From positions 1-5,619 of the forward strand of contig JAFAZL010000725.1 in assembly GCA_019239815.1 (NCBI GenBank): a stretch of DNA of 5,619 nt, in the 5' to 3' direction. The notes below the pieces were generated by a model, which had not been told where the DNA came from, searched no databases, and worked only from the letters and a program-made list of their open reading frames with translations. The translations under genes and the position numbers were made by a program. Shown piece by piece: positions 1 to 4,684 of this stretch. The stretch's first letter is position 1. Each line of letters begins with the position of its first letter. The stretch comes from Acidobacteriota bacterium (GTDB taxonomy: Bacteria > Acidobacteriota > Terriglobia > Acidoferrales > UBA7541).

Positions 1-435
1 GACGTCAACCTCAAAGGCCCGTTCTTCGTCACCCAAGCCTTCGTCAATCATCGCCGCCAGGCCAAAGCCGGCGGAAAAATCATCAACATCAGCAGCGTCC
101 ACGAAGAACTTCCCTTCCCCCATTTCACTTCCTACTGCGCCAGCAAAGGCGGCGTCAAAATGTTCACGCGCAATCTCTCGATCGAACTCGCCCCGCTCGG
201 CATCACCATCAACAACATCGCACCCGGCGCCATCGAAACGCCGATCAACAAAAACCTGCTCAATGATCCTGCCAAACTGAAGCCGCTCCTCGAAAACATC
301 CCACTCAATCGCCTGGGCACGCCTCAAGACGTAGCCGGTATCGCTGCCTTTCTCGCCTCAAGCGACTCCGACTATATGACCGGCACAACCGTAGTCGTCG
401 ACGGCGGCCTGACCTGGGACTACGAAGAACAATAG
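1..435 (+). CDS. SDR family oxidoreductase, glucose 1-dehydrogenase-like (5' end missing)
   Basis: Cytoplasmic NAD(P)-dependent short-chain dehydrogenase; the closest remembered family is Bacillus-type glucose 1-dehydrogenase, which oxidises beta-D-glucose to gluconolactone. The reading frame is open from base 1 and ends at TAG, giving 144 residues. Classical SDRs have about 250-260, so roughly the first 110-120 residues, including the Gly-rich cofactor motif, lie upstream. Visible in window numbering: helix-F Asn in VNLKG (N3), catalytic Ser in ISSVHE (S32), YCASK with Tyr45 and Lys49 (the Ser-to-Tyr spacing of 13 is standard), the NNIAPGAIETPIN segment (71-83) and the C-terminal VDGG (134-137). 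SSVHE, followed by an ASKGG and a PGAI-TPIN segment, is the pattern I associate with glucose dehydrogenases. Substrate remains inferred, because many SDRs share these motifs. It lies 89 bp before the HAD gene on the same strand, so co-transcription is possible. Confidence 0.9.
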   Translation, partial: DVNLKGPFFVTQAFVNHRRQAKAGGKIINISSVHEELPFPHFTSYCASKGGVKMFTRNLSIELAPLGITINNIAPGAIETPINKNLLNDPAKLKPLLENIPLNRLGTPQDVAGIAAFLASSDSDYMTGTTVVVDGGLTWDYEEQ

Positions 436-449
436 TTGAAAATCATGTC

Positions 450-480
450 ATCCTGAGCCGTCAGAATGACGGCGAAGGAT
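450..480. repeat. REP-like intergenic palindrome
   Basis: An imperfect palindrome of 31 nt. The outer arms are ATCCT (450-454) and AGGAT (476-480). Opposed GA/GA dinucleotides follow (455-456 and 474-475). The inner arms are GCCGTCA (457-463) and TGACGGC (467-473), a perfect 7-bp stem closed by a GAA triloop. The GTCATCCTGAGC start and GAAGGATCTC end resemble a repeat I remember as common between genes in Acidobacteria. No T-tract follows, so it does not look like an intrinsic terminator. Copy number in the genome cannot be judged from this window. Confidence 0.6.
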
Positions 481-513
481 CTCAACGTAAACTACGACGC
501 AAAAATTCTCACT

Positions 514-518
514 GAGGA
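514..518 (+). promoter_or_regulatory. Ribosome binding site of the HAD hydrolase gene
   Basis: GAGGA lies 6 nt before the ATG at 525. It is a strong Shine-Dalgarno and fixes the start of the hydrolase. A weak promoter-like pair, ATGACG (466-471) and TAAACT (488-493) with a 16-bp spacer, can also be drawn in this gap, but each hexamer matches consensus at only 4 of 6 positions and I do not rely on it. Confidence 0.65.
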
Positions 519-524
519 CAAACA

Positions 525-1364
525 ATGCCGCCAGCAGCTCCCACGAAACCCATCAAACTCGTAATCGCCGACGTTGACGGCACTCTCGTCACGCACGACA
601 AAATCCTCACCCAGCGCGCCATCGACTCCGTTTTCAAGATGCGCGACGCCGGAATCCAATTCGTCATCACCAGCGGCCGCCCGCCCAAAGGTATGGCCAT
701 GCTCATCGAGCCGCTCAAGCTCGACGAACCGATCGCCGCATTCAACGGCGGCGTCGTCATCAAGCCCGATCTAATAACGGTCTTGCAACAAAACGTGCTG
801 CCTCCCGATGTCGTAAAACAGACGGTGAAGTTGATCCTCGATCACAAGCTTGATGCCTGGGTTTACACAGATAAAGATTGGTTCGTCCGCGACGTCAATG
901 CTCCACATGTTGCGCGTGAACAGTGGACCGTAAAATTTGAGCCCGTTGTCACCGACAATCTCAAGTCCATCGTGGACAAAGTCGCGAAAGTTGTCGGGAT
1001 CAGCGATGATCTGGAAGGCGTCGCCAAGTGCGAAAAAGATGTGCAGAAAGCACTAGGCGACCACGCCTCTGCGGCGCGCTCGCAACCGTATTATCTCGAC
1101 GTCACCCATCCGAAAGCGAACAAGGGCGAAGTTGTAAAGATCATGTCCGACCTGCTGAAAATTCCGCCCGACGAAATCGCCACGATCGGCGACCAACCCA
1201 ATGACGTCCTGATGTTCGTGAAAAGCGGCGTCAGCATCGCCATGGGCCAATCGAGCGCTGAAGTACAGAAATCCGCGACCTACGTCACCACCTCAAGCGA
1301 AGACGAAGGCTTCGCCAACGCCATGGAGAAATTCATCCTCCAACATCACGCCGCCACTTCGTAA
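525..1364 (+). CDS. Cof-type HAD-IIB family hydrolase (sugar-phosphatase-like)
   Basis: A 279-residue cytoplasmic haloacid dehalogenase-superfamily phosphohydrolase, normal length for the Cof/YidA/YbjI group, whose members dephosphorylate sugar phosphates and similar small metabolites using Mg2+. Motif I is DVDGT with nucleophile Asp16 and acid/base Asp18. Motif II is ITSGR (about 48-52). The motif III lysine is probably Lys200 in ANKGE. Motif IV is GDQPND, with Asp223 and Asp227 as metal ligands. The region between motifs II and III (about 85-190) is the type IIB cap that sets substrate choice, and it offers no clear specificity clue. The ATG start is supported by GAGGA at 514-518. The gene follows the SDR on the same strand and converges on rpe with a 55-bp gap. 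A role in sugar-phosphate turnover is inferred from family and neighbours; the substrate is unknown. Confidence 0.92.
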   Translation: MPPAAPTKPIKLVIADVDGTLVTHDKILTQRAIDSVFKMRDAGIQFVITSGRPPKGMAMLIEPLKLDEPIAAFNGGVVIKPDLITVLQQNVLPPDVVKQTVKLILDHKLDAWVYTDKDWFVRDVNAPHVAREQWTVKFEPVVTDNLKSIVDKVAKVVGISDDLEGVAKCEKDVQKALGDHASAARSQPYYLDVTHPKANKGEVVKIMSDLLKIPPDEIATIGDQPNDVLMFVKSGVSIAMGQSSAEVQKSATYVTTSSEDEGFANAMEKFILQHHAATS

Positions 1365-1419
1365 GAATTATTGGGAAATCGAAAGGAAGTTTAAGAAAGA
1401 AGGGAAATCCTAAAACTCG
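1365..1419. other. Convergent intergenic spacer, purine-rich
   Basis: The 55-bp gap lies between the 3' ends of the HAD gene (+) and rpe (-). It is strongly purine-rich on the + strand and holds GGGAAATC twice as a direct repeat, at 1373-1380 and 1402-1409 (29-bp period). I find no stable hairpin followed by a T-tract on either strand, so no intrinsic terminator can be called. Confidence 0.5.
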
Positions 1420-2100
1420 CTACGCTCGTGCCAACGTGTTCGCCCGCGCCGCGCGCAGCAGCTCCGCTGCATTTTGCCTTGGATCGCCGTGCCCGAACAC
1501 CGCGTTCCCCGCAACGAGCAAATCCGCACCGGCCCGCACGACTTCGCCGATCGTCACCATATCGACGCCGCCATCGACCTCGATGCGATACGACAGTCCG
1601 CGCTTTTCGCGAATTCGCGCCAGCGATTCGATCTTTCGCAGCGAATTCCGAATGAAGCGTTGCGCGCCGAATCCCGGATTCACCGACATCACCAAAACGT
1701 GATGCACGATGTCCAGCACTTCGTCGAGCATCGCGACCGGAGTCGCGGGATTGATTACCACTCCCGGCTTGCATCCATGCGATTCGATCAGATGCAAAGT
1801 GCGATCGAGGTGCACGCACGCTTCCTGATGCACCGACATCCAGTTCGCCCCGGCTTCGGCGAACACCGGAATGAAATCGTCAGGATTTTCGATCATCAAA
1901 TGGCAATCGAATGGAACGTCGCGCAGCGCCTTGCGCAGTGACGCGACAACCGGCGGGCCTATCGTGATGTTCGGCACGAAGTGCCCGTCCATGATGTCGA
2001 CGTGCAGGACGGTGCCGCCCCCGTCGATCGCGGCTCGTGCTTGTTCGCCCAAGCGGGAAAAGTCCGCGGAAAGAATCGATGGTGCCAGTTCGATTTGCAC
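1420..2100 (-). CDS. rpe: Ribulose-phosphate 3-epimerase
   Basis: Interconverts D-ribulose 5-phosphate and D-xylulose 5-phosphate in the non-oxidative pentose phosphate pathway; a cytoplasmic TIM-barrel metalloenzyme. From the GTG at 2100 it has 226 residues, the usual family length. Visible residues: APSILSADF at the N-terminus with Ser8; HVDIMDGHFVPN with metal ligand His33 and catalytic Asp35; His67 in CHLMI; MSVNPGFGAQ (138-147); and EVDGG with catalytic Asp176. The flexible-loop motif is usually GFGGQ, and here the second of the paired glycines is Ala146. The frame extends upstream to a TTG at 2154, but homology begins at VQIELAPS, GAGGAG sits 4 nt before the GTG, and a -10-like TATACT lies between the two starts. 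The Gfo/Idh gene lies 148 bp upstream on the same strand. Rpe is probably expressed from its own promoter, perhaps with some read-through. Confidence 0.96.
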   Translation of the reverse strand: MQIELAPSILSADFSRLGEQARAAIDGGGTVLHVDIMDGHFVPNITIGPPVVASLRKALRDVPFDCHLMIENPDDFIPVFAEAGANWMSVHQEACVHLDRTLHLIESHGCKPGVVINPATPVAMLDEVLDIVHHVLVMSVNPGFGAQRFIRNSLRKIESLARIREKRGLSYRIEVDGGVDMVTIGEVVRAGADLLVAGNAVFGHGDPRQNAAELLRAARANTLARA

Positions 2101-2104
2101 GATG

Positions 2105-2110
2105 CTCCTC
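2105..2110 (-). promoter_or_regulatory. Ribosome binding site of rpe
   Basis: GAGGAG on the minus strand, 4 nt before the GTG at 2100 (6 nt if counted from the GAGG core). It favours GTG 2100 over the upstream in-frame TTG at 2154. Confidence 0.6.
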
Positions 2111-2122
2111 GTTTGTAGGCCC

Positions 2123-2128
2123 AGTATA
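2123..2128 (-). promoter_or_regulatory. Candidate -10 box of rpe
   Basis: TATACT on the minus strand matches TATAAT at 5 of 6 positions and lies 22 nt before the GTG start. It would place the transcript start near 2116 with a short leader containing the GAGGAG. No good -35 sits at 17 bp. TTGGCG (2149-2154) is present but at a 20-bp spacing, so the promoter may need an activator. An arm of a 10-bp inverted repeat covers the expected -35 zone. Confidence 0.4.
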
Positions 2129-2138
2129 CGCGGAAGCG

Positions 2139-2175
2139 CCGACAGCACCGCCAAAAATGTACGCAGTGCTGTCGG
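2139..2175. repeat. 10-bp perfect inverted repeat upstream of rpe
   Basis: CCGACAGCAC (2139-2148) and GTGCTGTCGG (2166-2175) are exact reverse complements separated by 17 nt. The rpe-proximal arm begins 10 bp upstream of the TATACT box, so it overlaps the expected -35 region. Two readings fit: an operator for a dimeric regulator, or an RNA hairpin at the end of the oxidoreductase transcript. No T-tract follows either arm, which weakens the terminator reading. Confidence 0.6.
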
Positions 2176-2207
2176 TGATTTCGATGCGAAACGGCGAGAT
2201 CCAGCTA

Positions 2208-2224
2208 CCGCCTTTTCCAGGCGG
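2208..2224 (-). terminator. Possible weak hairpin after the Gfo/Idh gene
   Basis: CCGCCT and AGGCGG form a perfect 6-bp G+C-rich stem with a 5-nt loop, starting 24 nt past the stop codon of the oxidoreductase in its direction of transcription. It is the best-placed hairpin for ending that transcript. However, the downstream sequence (TAGCTGGATC) is not T-rich, so this is at most a weak or factor-dependent stop. Confidence 0.25.
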
Positions 2225-2248
2225 CCACGCTCAGAAAATCGGAGGTGA

Positions 2249-3295
2249 CTACGTCGGCCAAGGCAAGGTGCGCTGTTGGTCGCTGCTGGCCCGACACAGT
2301 TCCAGCGCGCGCATCACGTCCAGTGCCCACGGCAAACTCACGAATGGCTCTGCTTTGCCCTCCAGCACGTCGCGCACGTTGGCGTAAAAATCGCGATAGT
2401 CGCCTGTACCTGACGGAACACTGCGCTGCGTCGTGTTTGTGCCATCGGACAGAGTGAGCACGCCCCAATTTTCCACCGGCTCGGCGCCCCAGGGACCTTT
2501 CGCAGGAATCTTACCGAAGCGCAGATTGTTTTCTTGCGGATCGACGCTCTGCTTCACGAACGCGCCTTTCGTGCCGAAGAGCAGAAATCGCGGCCGCTGC
2601 GACGCCGCGAGAATATTCGAGCTGAGCACGGCGCGCATGCTGTTCGGATAGTGGAACATGACGTCGAACGCATCGTCGGCAAGTCCGCCTTCGCGCTCGA
2701 TGCGAACGTCGGCGGTCACGGCCTCGGGCTTGCCGAAAAGAATCATCGCGTGATCGATCACGTGCGGCCCGATATCGAAAAGAATTCCGGCGCCGGGCGC
2801 GGCCTTCTCGCGCCACGCATTTGGCTTTAAATTTGGGCGAAAGCGATCGTAGTTGGTTTCAAAGCGCACGATGCGCCCGAGCGTTTCGTCGGCCACGAGC
2901 CGGCGAATCGCCTGAAAGTCGCCGTCAAAGCGCCGATTTTGGTACACGGTGAGAAAACGCCCCGACTTCTCGGCGAAGTTCACGAGATCGACGGCTTCGG
3001 CATACGACGTCGTGAAAGGCTTGTCGACAACGACGTCGTGTCCGGAAGCGAGCGCCGCTTTCGCGAAGGGAGCGTGCGTCTCATTCGGGCTCGCGACCAC
3101 AATAAGCCGAATATCGGACAGCGCGAGAAGCTCGTCGAGCGAGCGAACGATCTTGGCCTCGGGATACGCTTTCGCGGCTTCATCGCCCGTGCGCTGAAGA
3201 ATCGCGGCGAGACGCATCCCAGGCACACGCGAAATCACCTGAGAGTGAAACGCGCGCCCGGCCAGGCCGAATCCAATGAGGCCAACGTTAATCAT
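2249..3295 (-). CDS. Gfo/Idh/MocA family oxidoreductase (YdgJ/IolW-like)
   Basis: A 348-residue NAD(P)-dependent sugar or inositol dehydrogenase-like protein, probably cytoplasmic since no signal peptide is seen. The N-terminal Rossmann fold starts at once with VGLIGFGLAG (Gly8, Gly10, Gly13). The conserved EKP-type motif appears as DKP with Lys92. DIGPHVID supplies Asp174 and His178, matching the D-x3-H pair that with the Lys forms the active site in inositol dehydrogenase. The NRRFDGDF, RFRP and DPQE segments recall E. coli YdgJ and Bacillus scyllo-inositol dehydrogenase IolW, from memory of those sequences. The exact substrate is not readable. The ATG at 3295 is the natural start because the Rossmann motif begins 7 residues later. 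No Shine-Dalgarno precedes it, and a TATAAT box lies 8 nt upstream, suggesting a leaderless mRNA. It is divergent from the MFS transporter, which hints at shared control and a shared sugar substrate. Confidence 0.93.
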   Translation of the reverse strand: MINVGLIGFGLAGRAFHSQVISRVPGMRLAAILQRTGDEAAKAYPEAKIVRSLDELLALSDIRLIVVASPNETHAPFAKAALASGHDVVVDKPFTTSYAEAVDLVNFAEKSGRFLTVYQNRRFDGDFQAIRRLVADETLGRIVRFETNYDRFRPNLKPNAWREKAAPGAGILFDIGPHVIDHAMILFGKPEAVTADVRIEREGGLADDAFDVMFHYPNSMRAVLSSNILAASQRPRFLLFGTKGAFVKQSVDPQENNLRFGKIPAKGPWGAEPVENWGVLTLSDGTNTTQRSVPSGTGDYRDFYANVRDVLEGKAEPFVSLPWALDVMRALELCRASSDQQRTLPWPT

Positions 3296-3303
3296 GCCAA
3301 AAG

Positions 3304-3309
3304 ATTATA
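3304..3309 (-). promoter_or_regulatory. Consensus -10 box of the Gfo/Idh gene
   Basis: A perfect TATAAT on the minus strand, ending 8 nt before the ATG at 3295, would start transcription at or within about 2 nt of the start codon. The -35 zone at a 16-18 bp spacing is poor. TTCACA (3332-3337) matches TTGACA at 5 of 6 positions but lies 22 bp away. The -10 is convincing, while the complete promoter is less so. Confidence 0.5.
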
Positions 3310-3331
3310 GAGGTGATCTTGGCGTCGTTGC

Positions 3332-3354
3332 TGTGAAATGACTGCTACTTCACA
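3332..3354. repeat. Inverted repeat in the divergent promoter region
   Basis: TGTGAA (3332-3337) and TTCACA (3349-3354) are exact reverse complements separated by 11 nt. They sit between the divergent oxidoreductase and transporter genes, upstream of both starts. The position suits a shared operator. The half-sites resemble CRP half-sites, but the spacing is wrong for CRP (TGTGA and TCACA are 13 nt apart instead of 6). Confidence 0.4.
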
Positions 3355-3393
3355 ATGAGTTGCTGCTTCAGAATGAAATGATGGCTTCTTCAG
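3343..3393 (+). repeat. Degenerate short tandem repeats spanning the MFS start
   Basis: Three imperfect copies of a unit like TGCTNCTTCANAATGA begin at about 3343, 3361 and 3382, with periods of 18 and 21 nt. Bases 3341-3359 match 3359-3377 at 14 of 19 positions, and 3360-3371 match 3382-3393 at 10 of 12. The third copy lies inside the 5' coding region. It may reflect slippage or a repeated binding site. Confidence 0.35.
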
Positions 3394-4568
3394 CGACCGC
3401 CTCAGTGACGGATGCAAAGCGCAAGCACGTCGGGCTCGTCGCCCTGCTTTCCGCAGGATTTATTTTGACAGGATTTCCCACGATCATCGCGGGGCCGATC
3501 CTGCCAACATTCATTTCGCGCTGGAATCTGACCGACTCGCAGGCGGGATTATTTTTCACGGTGCAGTTCGCCGCGTCGCTCGCCGCCGTTTGGATCACGA
3601 CGGGCTTGACCGCATGGCGCGGCTATCGGCCAGGACTTGTCATCGGCTACGTGCTGACGGGCGTCGGCCTTGCTCTGTTGAACGCGCAGACACACGGAGT
3701 TGCGCTCGTCGCCGTTGCACTCTACGGAATGGGTTACGGATTGGTCGTACCTCCGACGAACCTGGCCGGTGCGGAAGCGGGCGGCGCCGGCGTAGTAAGC
3801 CTGCTCAATTTTGCGTGGGGCATTGGCGCCGTCGCATGCGCGCCGCTTCTGAGCGTTTCGCTGCGGCATCATTCGCTGACGACGTTCTTGTGGACCCTCG
3901 CAGCGGCGGCGATTGCGTTAGCCGTGGCGTTCGTCTTCGCTGCTCTCCCTGAACGTCATCGAGATTTGTCGGCATCAGCAAAATCGTCGAGCAACTCAAG
4001 CATTCCCTCGGTCCGAATAACCGTGATCGTCGCAGCGATATTCTTTCTTTATGTCGGTAGCGAAGCGGGCATTGGCGGTTGGGCTGCGGAAGACGCGAAG
4101 CGGCTCGCCGGCCACGCAACCGAACTGACCACGATGAGCCCGCTATTTTTCTATGCCGGCTTGATGGTCGGTCGCGGGCTCGCATCGCTGCTCTTGCCCC
4201 GCGTCGGCTCGTTTCGATTCATCGTTACCGCGTTTGTCCTGTCGATCCTCGGCATCGCGGTTATCATCACGGCGAGGAGCACGCATGTTGCGATCGCGGG
4301 ATTCGCAATTGCCGGCTTAGGCTGCGCAACGATTTACCCGATCTATATCTCGTGGTTTTCGCATTGGTACGGCCCTGCCGCACGACGATTGGGGGGAGTC
4401 GTTTTCTCGATGGCGTCACTGGGAGGCTCGGCAATGCCGTGGCTGGTGGGATTTGTATCGACGAGAGCGAACAGCTTGCCGATCGGCTTCCTTGTGCCTC
4501 TCGCGGGGATTTTGGTGATGGCCGGCTGCGTCGCGGTTCTGCGCAAACGAGGCCTGCAAATGTTGTAA
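3378..4568 (+). CDS. MFS transporter, FHS (fucose/glucose symporter)-like
   Basis: A 396-residue inner-membrane protein with the two-times-six helix layout of the major facilitator superfamily. A cytoplasmic N-terminus (1-19) is followed by hydrophobic segments near 20-45, 57-78, 86-103, 108-127, 140-160 and 168-190. A hydrophilic central loop follows (191-212, PERHRDLSASAK then a Ser-rich run). Six more segments lie near 213-233, 253-274, 280-299, 303-325, 338-360 and 367-387. YVGSEAGIGGW (225-235) at the start of the second half and LNFAWGIGA (143-151) resemble FHS-family sugar:H+ symporters, so sugar uptake is the best guess; other MFS substrates are possible. The frame also opens at TTG 3360, and adjacent ATGs occur at 3378 and 3381; none has a good Shine-Dalgarno, so the start is uncertain by a few residues. 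The divergent Gfo/Idh gene supports a sugar or polyol role. Confidence 0.88.
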   Translation: MMASSATASVTDAKRKHVGLVALLSAGFILTGFPTIIAGPILPTFISRWNLTDSQAGLFFTVQFAASLAAVWITTGLTAWRGYRPGLVIGYVLTGVGLALLNAQTHGVALVAVALYGMGYGLVVPPTNLAGAEAGGAGVVSLLNFAWGIGAVACAPLLSVSLRHHSLTTFLWTLAAAAIALAVAFVFAALPERHRDLSASAKSSSNSSIPSVRITVIVAAIFFLYVGSEAGIGGWAAEDAKRLAGHATELTTMSPLFFYAGLMVGRGLASLLLPRVGSFRFIVTAFVLSILGIAVIITARSTHVAIAGFAIAGLGCATIYPIYISWFSHWYGPAARRLGGVVFSMASLGGSAMPWLVGFVSTRANSLPIGFLVPLAGILVMAGCVAVLRKRGLQML

Positions 4569-4580
4569 GCGCCTGGGGAC

Positions 4581-4603
4581 GAACGGATTGATCGCAATCG
4601 TTC
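4581..4603 (+). terminator. Hairpin downstream of the MFS gene, possible terminator lacking a T-tract
   Basis: GAACGGATTG (4581-4590) and CAATCGTTC (4595-4603) pair over 9 bp with one bulged G around an ATCG tetraloop, starting 12 nt after the MFS stop codon. Position and stem fit a transcript end, but only TGACGCCGGG follows, without a run of T. It may protect the 3' end or be part of an intergenic repeat. Confidence 0.3.
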
Positions 4604-4609
4604 TGACGC

Positions 4610-4635
4610 CGGGCGGAGCAAGCGCCGTCCCTACA
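4610..4635. repeat. REP-like imperfect palindrome before the kinase gene
   Basis: GGGCGG (4611-4616) and CCGTCC (4625-4630) pair over six positions, with one G-T wobble, around an 8-nt loop, followed by CTACA. On the other strand it reads TGTAGGGACGGCGCTTGCTC, a type of intergenic repeat I recall from acidobacterial and other genomes. The single copy here is only suggestive. Confidence 0.35.
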
Positions 4636-4675
4636 AAGAAGCACTCCGAGCACGTTGGGAATCGGCGCAAAGGGT

Positions 4676-4679
4676 AAGG
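4676..4679 (+). promoter_or_regulatory. Probable ribosome binding site of the histidine kinase
   Basis: AAGG lies 5 nt before the in-frame TTG at 4685 and 11 nt before the alternative GTG at 4691. The better spacing favours TTG, though neither start is certain. Confidence 0.35.
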
Positions 4680-4684
4680 TATCC

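Noticed and set aside
1420..1435. Short near-symmetrical ACTCGCTACGCTCG at the rpe 3' end
   Set aside because: It is mirror-like and not a true inverted repeat, it lies partly within the last rpe codons, and it cannot form a useful stem.
1391..1819. Minus-strand frame of 142 codons overlapping rpe
   Set aside because: It is a shadow frame of rpe, whose own frame carries every family motif.
2101..2154. Longer rpe start at TTG 2154
   Set aside because: The extra 18 residues precede the family's normal N-terminus, the candidate -10 box lies inside them, and GAGGAG fits the GTG at 2100.
2037..2387. Plus-strand open frame across the rpe/Gfo gap
   Set aside because: It overlaps the 5' end of rpe and the 3' end of the oxidoreductase, and only its middle part is in non-coding DNA. 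No domain is recognisable.
3332..3354. CRP/FNR-type binding site
   Set aside because: The half-sites TGTGA and TCACA are present but separated by 13 nt instead of 6.
3355..3381. Eight-codon leader peptide (ATG AGT TGC TGC ... TGA) overlapping the MFS start
   Set aside because: It is very short, has no Shine-Dalgarno and lies in repeat-like sequence, so chance is the simpler explanation.
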